Shown here piece by piece: positions 16,636 through 24,678 of a stretch of DNA of 64,000 bases. A program made the position numbers and the translations under genes. The stretch lies in the NCBI RefSeq assembly GCF_006636215.1, contig NZ_VIFM01000001.1, positions 62,001 to 126,000 on the forward strand. The letters are read 5' to 3'. Each line of letters begins with the position of its first letter. Within the stretch, counting starts at the first letter, position 1. A model generated the notes under the pieces. It saw only the letters and a list, made by a program, of their open reading frames with translations. It was not told the origin of the DNA and ran no database searches. The stretch comes from Myxococcus llanfairpwllgwyngyllgogerychwyrndrobwllllantysiliogogogochensis (GTDB lineage: Bacteria > Myxococcota > Myxococcia > Myxococcales > Myxococcaceae).

Positions 16636-18081
16636 ATGCCGCGGTGCTCGAGGTGCCAGAGCGAGTATGCAGAGGGAGTTGTCTACTGCGCCCAGGATGG
16701 CGAGGCATTGCTGCCCATGGTGCTCGAGGGGCGCTACCGGCTCCTGTCTCTCCTGGGCGAAGGGGCCATGGGAGTGGTCTACCTGGCCGAGCACATGGGG
16801 CTGGGCAAGCGCGTCGCGGTGAAGGTGCTGCGGGGTGAGCTGTCGCGCGATTCGACCTTCTGTCGTCGCTTCGAGCTGGAAGCCATTGCCGCCAGCCAGA
16901 TTGGCCACGAGAACATCGTCGACGTGACGGACCTGGGGCGCACCGCCCACGGCGAGCTGTTCTACGTGATGGAGTTGTTGGACGGCCAGAGCCTGGGCAC
17001 GCTGCTGCGGCGTGAGCGCGTCCTGCCGCTGGCGAGGGCCGTTCCCATTCTCGTGCAGGTGTGCCGGGCGTTGGAGGCGGCACATGCGCGCGGAATCATC
17101 CATCGCGATGTGAAGTCGCAGAACGTGATGCTGGTGTCGCGCGGGGGGAGGCCGGACTTCGTCAAGGTGGTGGACTTCGGCATCTCCAAGATGAACCACC
17201 TGGAGGGCGAGAAGCTCACGCAGACGGGCGCCATCCTCGGCACCGCGGACTACATGGCCCCCGAGCAGGTGTCGGGCGGCGCGGTGGACGCGCGCGCGGA
17301 CGTCTACGCGGTGGGCGCGCTCACCTACAAGCTGCTCACCGGCACGCCGCCCTTCCATGGGGAGAACTCCTTCGCCACCATGCTCCAGCACCTGGAAGCG
17401 ACGGTGGAGCCCCCCGGCCAGCGGCGCCCGGAGCTGGGCCTGCCCGCCGAACTGGATGCGCTGGTGGTGCGGGCGCTCGCCAAGGAGCCGCATGCGCGTC
17501 CCTCCATGGCGCGCTTTCGCGAGGAGTTGGAGGCGCTCGCCTCGGGGCACCTGCCGGGCGGGTTGGTGACGGCACGGGCCACGACACCCTTCCCCACTCC
17601 CATCGCCAGGTCGGCACCGGTCTCCGTGAGCCCGGCGGTGACGCCCCCGCGCGCCTTGCCCTCGAAGCGAGGCGTACGGTGGGGGGTGGCGGGTGGCGTG
17701 CTGACCTTGCTCATCGTCCTGGCCGGACTGCTCTCTGAACGCGAGCCTCCGGCGACAGCCCAGGTGGCCGCGTCCCCTGCCCCCGTGCGGACTCCGACTC
17801 CAGCGCCCCGGCTCCGCGTGTCCATCGTCTCCGAGCCCCCGGGCGCCACGGTGAGCGCGAAGGGGCAGGTCCTCGGGACGACGCCGCTGGAGCTGGACCG
17901 TTCGGATGACGGAGGACCGTGGGTTCTCTCGCTCGCGGGGCATGCTCCGGCATCCGTGGAATTTCTGCCGCCGAGCGGGCGGGTGGAAGTGACGTTGACG
18001 AAGCTGCCCGCGCCGCGTGTCCCGAAACCGCCCGCCTCCGAGTTGAAGAAGGTGCGGGAGCTGAAGCCCAACCCCTTTTGA
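16636..18081 (+). CDS. Membrane serine/threonine kinase with zinc ribbon and PEGA domain
   Basis: A 481-residue kinase. It starts with a small zinc-ribbon-like segment (Cys4, Cys7, Cys18), followed by a kinase domain (about 30-305) with GEGAMGVVYLAEH, VAVKVL, HRDVKSQNVML, VDFGISK and APEQ. After a Pro/Ser linker comes one transmembrane helix (WGVAGGVLTLLIVLAGLL) and an exported C-terminal PEGA-type domain (SIVSEPPGATVSAKGQVLGT). The layout is intracellular kinase, single span, envelope sensor. It follows the FHA-sigma54 gene and ends 4 bases before the TPR-PEGA gene. The ATG chosen begins MPRCSRCQ. Confidence 0.88.
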   Translation: MPRCSRCQSEYAEGVVYCAQDGEALLPMVLEGRYRLLSLLGEGAMGVVYLAEHMGLGKRVAVKVLRGELSRDSTFCRRFELEAIAASQIGHENIVDVTDLGRTAHGELFYVMELLDGQSLGTLLRRERVLPLARAVPILVQVCRALEAAHARGIIHRDVKSQNVMLVSRGGRPDFVKVVDFGISKMNHLEGEKLTQTGAILGTADYMAPEQVSGGAVDARADVYAVGALTYKLLTGTPPFHGENSFATMLQHLEATVEPPGQRRPELGLPAELDALVVRALAKEPHARPSMARFREELEALASGHLPGGLVTARATTPFPTPIARSAPVSVSPAVTPPRALPSKRGVRWGVAGGVLTLLIVLAGLLSEREPPATAQVAASPAPVRTPTPAPRLRVSIVSEPPGATVSAKGQVLGTTPLELDRSDDGGPWVLSLAGHAPASVEFLPPSGRVEVTLTKLPAPRVPKPPASELKKVRELKPNPF

Positions 18082-18085
18082 GACG

Positions 18086-18973
18086 ATGATGATCCGCCCC
18101 CCTCGAGCCACGTCTCCCCTTCTCCTCGCGCTGGTGCTGACCCTGACGGGCACGACGGCGGTCGCAGCCAATGCCGCCGCTCGGACCGAGGCGCGGCGCG
18201 CCTTCGAGCGAGGAACCCGCCTCTACGACGAGGCCCGCTACGCAGAGGCAGCGACTGCCTTCGAGCAGGCGTATCGCCGGGTGCCCAACGGCGTGGTCCT
18301 CTACAACCTGGGCCAGTGTTACGAGAAGCTCGGTGAGCTGGACAAGGCGCTGACCTCCTATCGTGAGTACCTGCGGCTGGTGCCCAAGGCGAAGGACCGC
18401 GAGGGCGTCCAGAACCGCATCACCAACCTGGAGACGCGGCTCGAGGCTGCGCGTCGGCCTCGGGTGACGGTGGACAGCGAGCCCTCGGGAGCCCAGGTGC
18501 TCCTGGATGGTCAGGCCCGCGGGCAGACCCCTTGGAGCGAGCCGGTGGAGGTGGGCGCGCATGAGCTGGAGCTGACCCTGCCGGACCACCTGTCCCTGAA
18601 GCGGGGGCTGGAAGTGCGCGCGGGCGAGCCCATCCAGCTTCGACTGGTGCTCGCACCGACGCCGGTGATGGCCGCCGCCCCCGTGCCCGACATCGTGCCC
18701 GTCGTCACGGAGGAAGCCCCTTCGCGAGGGCGGACCTGGACCTGGGTGGCCGCTGGGGCCACGGGGGCCGCGACGGTGGGGGCGGTGCTGCTCGGGAGCA
18801 TCGCGCGAGCCGATGCCCGGGAGCTGACCACCCGTCCGCACGACGGGGCCGACGTCCGGCGGCTGCGAGACTCGGCGCAAGGCAAGTCACGCGCGGCGAA
18901 CATCCTGTATGGCGTGGCGGGCGTGGCCGCGGCCACGAGCGTCACCCTCTTCTTCATCGAAGGGAGCTTCTGA
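18086..18973 (+). CDS. TPR and PEGA domain envelope protein
   Basis: A 295-residue exported protein: signal peptide (about 1-28), two or three TPR-like helical pairs (FERGTRLYDEARYAEAATAF, NLGQCYEKLGELDKALTSY), a PEGA domain (VTVDSEPSGAQVLLDG), and two hydrophobic segments near the C-terminus (WVAAGATGAATVGAVLL and GVAGVAAATSVTLFF). The plan is widespread in myxobacteria, usually next to Ser/Thr kinases. Its PEGA domain resembles that of the kinase encoded 4 bases upstream, so both may act at the same envelope site. A second ATG directly follows the first. Confidence 0.78.
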   Translation: MMIRPPRATSPLLLALVLTLTGTTAVAANAAARTEARRAFERGTRLYDEARYAEAATAFEQAYRRVPNGVVLYNLGQCYEKLGELDKALTSYREYLRLVPKAKDREGVQNRITNLETRLEAARRPRVTVDSEPSGAQVLLDGQARGQTPWSEPVEVGAHELELTLPDHLSLKRGLEVRAGEPIQLRLVLAPTPVMAAAPVPDIVPVVTEEAPSRGRTWTWVAAGATGAATVGAVLLGSIARADARELTTRPHDGADVRRLRDSAQGKSRAANILYGVAGVAAATSVTLFFIEGSF

Positions 18974-18974
18974 C

Positions 18975-20096
18975 ATGCGCGCGACCTGGATGCTGCTGGG
19001 TGTGCTGTGGCTGGGCTGCTCCGTGACGCTCACGCCGGTGCCCTGTCAGGACGACCTCCACTGCCTCGAATCGCAGCACTGCGGGACAGAAGCGGTGTGC
19101 GTGGAGGGGGTGCGAACAGCACAGATGGTGGGGGAGTCCTGCCGCGCGGCGATATGGAGCGTCGCGGCCCATGCGAGCGAGTGCCTCGGCGGGTCCGTGG
19201 AAGCCTTCGGGCGGCTGCTGGGCCCGAATGACGTTTGCACGTCGGTCGAGTCGAGCGTGGCGGCGGGGCGACAGGTGTTCCGGCCGGAGGAGTTTGGCGC
19301 CTGCTTGCGTAAACTCCGGAGTAAGCCCTGTGGGGAGCTGAGCCTCGATGAGACGAACCGCGAGGGAGAGCGGCGCCTCGATGCGTTCGCACAGGGAACA
19401 CTCTTGAAGGATTGCCCGGCCTTCGAGCCCCACGTGGCCACGGGAGGCACGTGTGCCAACACCGCCGACTGCCAGGGCGGGTGGTGCGATATTACGGAAG
19501 GGTGTTCCGGCATGTGCCGTGCGTACATCCCCGTCAGCGCGACGTGTACCAGCCAGGACCGGTGTGAGAAGGGCTCATCCTGCTCGGGGGGACACTGTCT
19601 CCTCGACGTGGAGTCGGACGGACGCTGCATCTTGGGAGTGAAGTGTTCGTCGGGCTCGGATACGCACTGCGAAAATGGTCGGTGCATCGCGCGCAGGACG
19701 GAGGGCCCTTGTGTGGGAGACGAGCAGTGCTCGCTCCGATATCGATGCGCCAGGACGCAGCCCCCCCTGGGCAACGACTCGCCCAAGGAGTGCCGCCCCG
19801 TGAAGGCACTGGGAGAGGCGTGTGAGCCGGGCGCGCTGGATTGTGCGCCGCTCTCCTATTGCGACGTGGGGTCTCGGAGCTGTCGCCCGGCGCCGGGCAG
19901 TAGCGCCCCTTGTGGCTGGCTCGGTGGCTTGAGCGGGGAGTTCGTCTCCTGTCTGGAGTCCCGCTGTGGAAACAGCGGCGCGTCCATCGTGTGTCTGCCC
20001 CCTGCTCCGGCAGGCGATATTTGTGGGGAGAGCAGGGAATGTGGTCCGACCAGATTCTGCCGGAGCGGTCGTTGCGCGCCCCTGTGGTGTGGCTGA
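18975..20096 (+). CDS. Cysteine-rich lipoprotein
   Basis: A 373-residue lipoprotein with signal peptide and lipobox WLGCS (Cys15). The remainder is unusually Cys-rich, with repeated short modules of the type C-x(4-8)-C-x(2-6)-C (CQDDLHCLESQHC, CANTADCQGGWC, CEKGSSCSGGHC, CGPTRFCRSGRC), like the MYXO/Dickkopf-like Cys-rich families of myxobacterial surface proteins. The Cys residues probably form disulfides outside the cell. The start lies one base after the stop of the TPR-PEGA gene, so it is the last gene of the signalling cluster. Function unknown. Confidence 0.75.
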   Translation: MRATWMLLGVLWLGCSVTLTPVPCQDDLHCLESQHCGTEAVCVEGVRTAQMVGESCRAAIWSVAAHASECLGGSVEAFGRLLGPNDVCTSVESSVAAGRQVFRPEEFGACLRKLRSKPCGELSLDETNREGERRLDAFAQGTLLKDCPAFEPHVATGGTCANTADCQGGWCDITEGCSGMCRAYIPVSATCTSQDRCEKGSSCSGGHCLLDVESDGRCILGVKCSSGSDTHCENGRCIARRTEGPCVGDEQCSLRYRCARTQPPLGNDSPKECRPVKALGEACEPGALDCAPLSYCDVGSRSCRPAPGSSAPCGWLGGLSGEFVSCLESRCGNSGASIVCLPPAPAGDICGESRECGPTRFCRSGRCAPLWCG

Positions 20097-20132
20097 GCCC
20101 CTGGAAGCAACCGTCCGACCACTGCCGGAGGA

Positions 20133-20161
20133 TTGAGCGACACCGGCGCGGTTGCTATACC
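20133..20161 (+). promoter_or_regulatory. Probable sigma70-type promoter for the cmlA leader and exporter
   Basis: TTGAGC (20133-20138) and TATACC (20156-20161) are 17 bases apart, each matching 4 of 6 consensus positions. Transcription would begin near 20168, about 40 bases before the leader peptide. Confidence 0.5.
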
Positions 20162-20209
20162 CGCCCGTGGCCTTCGTGCGCAGACACGACGCCCGTAGGA
20201 GCCAGCCGG

Positions 20210-20239
20210 ATGAGCACCACCAAATCCGCAGATGAGTGA
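20210..20239 (+). CDS. cmlA leader peptide MSTTKSADE (translational attenuator)
   Basis: A nine-codon open frame, ATG to TGA, with a strong AGGAG (20197-20201) at 8-base spacing. The peptide MSTTKSADE has the same length as the Tn1696 cmlA leader, which I recall as MSTSKNADK, and agrees at 6 of 9 positions including K-x-A-D. That leader stalls the ribosome when chloramphenicol is bound and so opens a downstream stem-loop. Here a stem-loop starts one base after the leader stop and the CmlA-type exporter follows. Promoter, leader, hairpin and exporter are in the same order as in the known system. Too short to be found by ordinary gene calling. Confidence 0.78.
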   Translation: MSTTKSADE

Positions 20240-20240
20240 G

Positions 20241-20270
20241 CCGCGGCGACACGTCAACCGTTGCCGCGGC
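20241..20270 (+). promoter_or_regulatory. Attenuator stem-loop between leader peptide and exporter
   Basis: CCGCGGCGAC (20241-20250) pairs with GTTGCCGCGG (20260-20269) over 10 bp with one G-U. It begins one base after the leader stop, so a ribosome stalled on the last leader codons would overlap its 5' arm. How it masks the exporter ribosome site, which lies further down, cannot be settled by eye. Confidence 0.6.
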
Positions 20271-20347
20271 CCTCTGTCCCAGCTCATCCCGGTACCCGTG
20301 GAGAGGCAGAGCGCCGCCAGATGTTCCTCATTTGTGCGGATGCAATC

Positions 20348-21583
20348 GTGCCTGACCCTAAAACCCTGTCGTGGAAGCACTCGGTGCCAGCAGCGCTGTG
20401 GCTGATGGCCCCGTTCGACCTCCTGGCCTCACTGGCCATGGACATCTACCTCCCCGTGGTTCCGGCGATGACCGGAATCCTCAACACTTCCCCCGCCATC
20501 ATCCAGCTCACGCTGAGCCTCTACATGGCCGTGCTCGGGCTCGGTCAGGTGGTGTTCGGCCCGGTCTCGGACCGCATCGGCCGGCGTCCAGTCCTGCTGG
20601 GAGGCGCGCTGTTGTTCGCGACCGCCTCGTTCCTGCTCGCGGGCACCTCCGATGCCGCGATGTTCGTCGGCCTGCGGCTCCTGCAAGCCGTGGGGGCGTC
20701 GGCGGCCCTCGTCGCCACGTTCGCGACGGTCCGTGATGTCTATGCGGACCGACCCGAGAGCGCGGTCATCTACAGCCTGTTCAGCGCCATGCTGGCCTTC
20801 GTGCCCGCGCTCGGTCCCATCGCCGGGGCCTTGCTCGCCAAACAGCTGGGATGGCGAGCCATCTTCACCACGCTCGGCATCCTGGCGGCGGCGGCCTTGC
20901 TGAACGCCGTTCCGAGATGGCACGAGACGCGCCCCTCCGGCGGGACACACCACCGCGTGGCGTTCCGGCCCATCGTGCGCAGCACAGCGTTCTGGACGTA
21001 CACGCTGGGCTTCAGCGCGGCCATGGGCGCCTTCTTCGTGTTCTTCTCCACGGCGCCTCGCGTCCTCATCGGACAGGCCGGCTTCTCGGAGCTCGGGTTC
21101 AGCCTGGCCTTCGCCACCGCCGCGCTCGCGATGATTCTCACGACACGCTTCGCGAAGCGCTTCGTGGCGACCTGGGGGCTCGCAGGAAGCCTCACCCGCG
21201 GCATGCTCCTGTTGTTGCTCGGCGCGGCGTTGCTGACAGCCGGGCAGCTCCTCGCGGCCCCGTCCTTCTGGACGTTCGTCGTGCCGATGTGGGTCATCGC
21301 GGCCGGTATCGTGTTCGCCGCGTCCGTCACCGCCAATGGCGCACTCCAGGCCTTTGGCGCCATGGCGGGAACTGCGGTCGCGCTCTACTTCTGCATCCAG
21401 AGCCTCATCGTCGGCGTCCTCGGTACGCTGATGGTTGTCCTGCTCGACGGCGACACCGCGTGGCCGCTGGTGGGGTACGCCTCGGTCATGGCCCTGGTGA
21501 CGTTGACCGCCCTGCGGCACCTCCGACAGCGGCAGCACACCCAGGAGGAGCCGGTGTCAGCGACGAGGCCCGACACGCCCTGA
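20348..21583 (+). CDS. cmlA: CmlA/FloR-type chloramphenicol efflux transporter (MFS)
   Basis: A 12-helix major facilitator drug:H+ antiporter of the Bcr/CmlA group. Similarity to CmlA and FloR as I know them runs the whole length: PFDLLASLAMDIYLPVVP, IQLTLSLYM, FGPVSDRIGRRPVLLGGALL, LRLLQAVGASAALVATFATV, LGWRAIFTTLG, MGAFFVFFSTAP. The GTG start is chosen because its first residues (PDPKTLSW) line up with the CmlA N-terminus (SSKNFSW); ATG 20321 is the alternative and has a distant GAGAGG. It exports chloramphenicol-type phenicols by family. A leader peptide and hairpin upstream predict induction by translational attenuation. Base composition is like that of its neighbours, so it does not look recently acquired. 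Confidence 0.85.
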   Translation: MPDPKTLSWKHSVPAALWLMAPFDLLASLAMDIYLPVVPAMTGILNTSPAIIQLTLSLYMAVLGLGQVVFGPVSDRIGRRPVLLGGALLFATASFLLAGTSDAAMFVGLRLLQAVGASAALVATFATVRDVYADRPESAVIYSLFSAMLAFVPALGPIAGALLAKQLGWRAIFTTLGILAAAALLNAVPRWHETRPSGGTHHRVAFRPIVRSTAFWTYTLGFSAAMGAFFVFFSTAPRVLIGQAGFSELGFSLAFATAALAMILTTRFAKRFVATWGLAGSLTRGMLLLLLGAALLTAGQLLAAPSFWTFVVPMWVIAAGIVFAASVTANGALQAFGAMAGTAVALYFCIQSLIVGVLGTLMVVLLDGDTAWPLVGYASVMALVTLTALRHLRQRQHTQEEPVSATRPDTP

Positions 21584-21706
21584 GCAGGGAGCCCAGGGTG
21601 CCCCAACAAATGCAGGGGCCACCTCTGTCAGGCGAGTCCCTGATTCGTTCATGAACTTCTGACCCAGGCTGGCCGCGTCGCGAAGGCACTCCCCTTCCGG
21701 CGCGGC

Positions 21707-21740
21707 CGGCTTCCGTCGTGCCCGCGCGGGACGGAAGCCG
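21707..21740. terminator. Hairpin terminator between convergent cmlA and GST genes
   Basis: A perfect 11-bp stem CGGCTTCCGTC (21707-21717) / GACGGAAGCCG (21730-21740) with a 12-base loop. It can serve both strands. There is no U-tract. Confidence 0.6.
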
Positions 21741-21830
21741 CGCGGAGAGCGGCCATGGGCAGAGTGGTTCTGTCAGTCGGAGCGGAGACTGAGCGCCGAG
21801 CCGCCGCGGCAGCAGCCAGCGACCTTGCGC

Positions 21831-22559
21831 CTACCGAGCCGAGTGTGTCGCCACCAGACGTGCGCGCCATTGGAGCAAGTCGTCGAATTCGCCCGCGAGG
21901 GCTTCGTCGCTCCAGCAGCGACGCGTCGCGGGGCCCAAGGGCGGCTCTATCCGCGCGGCTGGGGCAATGCCCTCCAGCACCACGGCCATGGTGACATCCG
22001 CATAGCTGAAGCGCCCGAGCAGGTACTCACCGCCCGACGCGCGCAACCCGGCGCGGGTTCGCTCCAGCGCTTGTCGCAACGAGCCCGGGACCACCAGATG
22101 CCGATACTTGCGGTCGAGTCGACGCGCGGCATCGCGTGCGACAAAACGCAGGGGGCGGCGCAGCGGCCGGGGCAGCACCGAGGCGGCGGCTTCGTCGAGC
22201 GCCTCCGGGTCGGCCAACACGGAGCGCACCACGCGCGTCCGCGCCTCGGCGAGCGCCGCTTCACTCAATTCATTCCAGGGGGCAATCACCTCGAAGTCAC
22301 CCAGCCGCCCGTCACCGGCCCATTGCGCCGCATAACGGGCGATGTCCCAGGAACCGCGCACGACCTGCGCACCAGCCAGCAGCACCGGCACCGACACCTT
22401 GCCCGACCATTGCCGCATGCGCCAACGCAGCGCCGGCTCGCTCAGCGTCGGCGTGTACTCCCGATACACGAATGCAACGCCGCAATGCTCCAGGGCCCAG
22501 CGCGCCTTCTGGGTCCAGGGCGAGAACGCTTCGCCGAACAGGATGGTCGATTGCGACAT
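21831..22559 (-). CDS. Glutathione S-transferase-like protein
   Basis: A 242-residue protein with an N-terminal thioredoxin-like GST domain (ILFGEAFSPWTQKARWALEH, then VPVLLAGAQVVRGSWDIARY) and a helical C-terminal domain. The usual CPW/CPF active-site cysteine is a serine (FSPW), so a serine-type or non-catalytic GST is expected. VPVLL carries the conserved cis-proline. No pathway is suggested by neighbours; the AraC gene follows upstream on the same strand with a 42-base gap. Confidence 0.78.
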   Translation of the reverse strand: MSQSTILFGEAFSPWTQKARWALEHCGVAFVYREYTPTLSEPALRWRMRQWSGKVSVPVLLAGAQVVRGSWDIARYAAQWAGDGRLGDFEVIAPWNELSEAALAEARTRVVRSVLADPEALDEAAASVLPRPLRRPLRFVARDAARRLDRKYRHLVVPGSLRQALERTRAGLRASGGEYLLGRFSYADVTMAVVLEGIAPAARIEPPLGPATRRCWSDEALAGEFDDLLQWRARLVATHSAR

Positions 22560-22601
22560 GGCAGGGCTCCGTCTACGCAGGCACTCCAGCGCCGGAGAGT
22601 C

Positions 22602-23390
22602 TCACCCGCCTCCGCGCCGGAGGACAGCGGGAGTCAGCCCCGTGAGTCGGCGGAAGACGGTGGTGAAGTGGCTCTGCGAGCTGAAGCCCACCTCCAGCGC
22701 GATGTCCCCGAGGGAGCGGGAGGTGCGAAGCAACAACTCGCGGGCCCGCTCCACCCGCCGCTGCTGCACGAAGGCGTGCGGCGTCATCCCCGTGGACTGC
22801 CGGAAGGCGCGGGTGAAGTAGAAGACGCTCAACCCCGAGCGCTGGGCCAGCTCCTCCACGCGAATCGTCCGCGCGAGGTGCGCCTCGATGAACAACTGCA
22901 CGCGATGGAGCGCGGCGGCGGAGAGGCCTCCACGCCGCCGCGCCGCCCTGGAGCCTCCGGGGGCCTGGAGCAGCTTCGCCACACGGGATGCATGGCGGTC
23001 CTGGACCGCCCGTGCCGAGGTCAGGAAGCCCGCGATGACCTTCAGGTCCGCGTCCGGCAGGGACGACATCAGCTGGAACCCATCCGTGCGAAAGGGTCCC
23101 CAGAGGGTCTCAATCCATTCGCGCGCGTGTCCGGTGAGCACCAGCCGCGTGCCACTTCCCGCCGACTCCCGTCGCACATAGCCCGCGAGCTCCAGCCGCG
23201 CCACGTCTGTTCCCCGGGCGACGGCGCTCAAGGGCGTGGGTCCGCCGAAGTGCAATTGCGCCAGACACACCAGCTCCGCGCGGCCGAGCGCGAGCACTTC
23301 CCCGACGGCCGCGTCGAACTCCGCGGTGGCCTCCTGGAAGCGGACGATGTCGGCGCCAATCTGCTCGAGGAGAGAGTGTCGGGGACCCAT
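22602..23390 (-). CDS. AraC family regulator with N-terminal MarR-like winged helix
   Basis: A 262-residue regulator of two DNA-binding-type parts. Residues about 20-110 look like a MarR-type winged helix (RAELVCLAQLHFGGPTPLSA, LELAGYVRRE, RLVLTGHAREWI). The C-terminal 100 residues are a standard double helix-turn-helix AraC domain (RVEELAQRSGLSVFYFTRAF, LGDIALEVGFSSQSHFTTVF). MarR-AraC fusions are uncommon compared with cupin-AraC ones. A GTG three codons upstream is an alternative start. Divergent from the DUF1772-like gene, which is its likely target. Confidence 0.8.
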   Translation of the reverse strand: MGPRHSLLEQIGADIVRFQEATAEFDAAVGEVLALGRAELVCLAQLHFGGPTPLSAVARGTDVARLELAGYVRRESAGSGTRLVLTGHAREWIETLWGPFRTDGFQLMSSLPDADLKVIAGFLTSARAVQDRHASRVAKLLQAPGGSRAARRRGGLSAAALHRVQLFIEAHLARTIRVEELAQRSGLSVFYFTRAFRQSTGMTPHAFVQQRRVERARELLLRTSRSLGDIALEVGFSSQSHFTTVFRRLTGLTPAVLRRGGG

Positions 23391-23467
23391 GAGGAACACC
23401 GCAGGAATCAGAAAAACAGCACAAGGGCACGAAAGACGCTCGCGGGCCCCGGACGCATCCTGCCCGC

Positions 23468-23959
23468 ATGATGAACCTGAAGCCTTCGGCGGCGGAAATC
23501 TTCCTGTGGCTCTTCGTGCTCAACCTGGGCGTCTCCCTCGGCGCGGGGCTCTATGAGCACCGCATCGTGCTTCCCCGATGGCTCGACGCCACGGGCGCGC
23601 ACTGGTTCGCGGAGGCGGCGCGCCAGGACAACGTGGGGCTGCGCTTCTGGGCCTTCGTCAGCACGGGACCACTGACGCTGCTCACCCTGGCGAGCCTCTT
23701 CTTCGCCACGCGCGCCACGGGGCCGCTGCGCACCTGGTGGCTCGCGGCCGCCGTGGTGGCGCTCGTGGACAGGCTCCTCACCTTCTCTTACTTCATCCCC
23801 ACGATGATGCGGCTGATGCAGGCGTCAGACACGTCGGCGTCCGTGGAGAGCGCGGTGCTCTGGGCCCGGCTGAACCACCTGCGCCACCTCCTGGTCGCGG
23901 GCGCCTGGTTCGCCTCGCTCCAGGCCCTGTCATGGCTCAGGCTGCAAGGAGGGAGGTGA
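23468..23959 (+). CDS. Small polytopic membrane protein, DUF1772-like
   Basis: A 163-residue protein with four hydrophobic segments (about 10-28, 60-80, 86-105, 138-155), conserved N-terminal LFVLNLGVSLGAGLYEHRIV, and Arg/His-containing loops. Size and pattern match the DUF1772 group, which includes anthrone-oxygenase-like proteins. No catalytic motif can be named. The short spacer to the divergent AraC/MarR-like gene suggests regulation by it. A second ATG directly follows the first. Confidence 0.62.
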   Translation: MMNLKPSAAEIFLWLFVLNLGVSLGAGLYEHRIVLPRWLDATGAHWFAEAARQDNVGLRFWAFVSTGPLTLLTLASLFFATRATGPLRTWWLAAAVVALVDRLLTFSYFIPTMMRLMQASDTSASVESAVLWARLNHLRHLLVAGAWFASLQALSWLRLQGGR

Positions 23960-24117
23960 CAGCCATCAACGTGCGGGCAACGAACCCATGGGGGACTCGT
24001 TCCTCCAGGACGCAGCCGCGTTCCGATGGCACGCCGGAACTGCCGCGCACTGGCACCCCACACAACCCAAGCGAGAGGCCCGCCGGCCCGGCGCCTGCCT
24101 TGCAATAGGCATACGGC

Positions 24118-24678
24118 ATGGTGCCGCGCCCCGCATTGCTCCCTGGTGCTCCTTCCCTACCCCGGGTCATCGAACCGCACATCCGCCGGGCGGAACCCAG
24201 GGATGGAGACGCGATGTACCGGTTGGAGCTGGCCTCCATCCACTCCGCCTGGCGTGAGTACTACGATGGCACCCAGATACAGGCCTGGTGCCAGGCGCTC
24301 CATCCGACATACCGCCGCGACGCGCAGTCCGTCCGCGAGTTGCTTGTCGCGGAGCAGGAGGGCCGGGTGGTTGCCTTTGGCCAGCTCCATCCCCGCAGGG
24401 CCCGTATCGAGGCCCTGTATGCCGCGCCTGGCCACATGCGACGAGGACTGGGGCAAAGCCTCTTGCGATGCCTGGAACGCACCGCCTGGAATCTGGGCAT
24501 GGAGGCCCTGGACGTCACCGCGTCCCTGTGCGCCGTCCCCTTCTACCGAGCCGCGGGATATGTCGAACAGGGCCCCTGGGACTTCGAGTTCGGCGAGGTC
24601 CGGGTTCCCGCCCTCCTGATGAAGAAGCACAGGCCGTCTCCCCACCCTCTCCCCTTCAGGAGGAGCCCATGGACCTGA
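24118..24678 (+). CDS. GNAT family N-acetyltransferase
   Basis: A 186-residue GNAT protein. The acetyl-CoA site is formed by ARIEALYAAPGHMRRGLGQSLL, with the R/Q-x-x-G-x-G/A pattern RRGLGQ, followed by the FYRAAGYVE strand-helix near the end. The first 20 residues have no homology, so the true start may be internal. The gene end overlaps the start of the zinc-ribbon gene by 10 bases, suggesting co-transcription. The substrate is unknown. Confidence 0.82.
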   Translation: MVPRPALLPGAPSLPRVIEPHIRRAEPRDGDAMYRLELASIHSAWREYYDGTQIQAWCQALHPTYRRDAQSVRELLVAEQEGRVVAFGQLHPRRARIEALYAAPGHMRRGLGQSLLRCLERTAWNLGMEALDVTASLCAVPFYRAAGYVEQGPWDFEFGEVRVPALLMKKHRPSPHPLPFRRSPWT

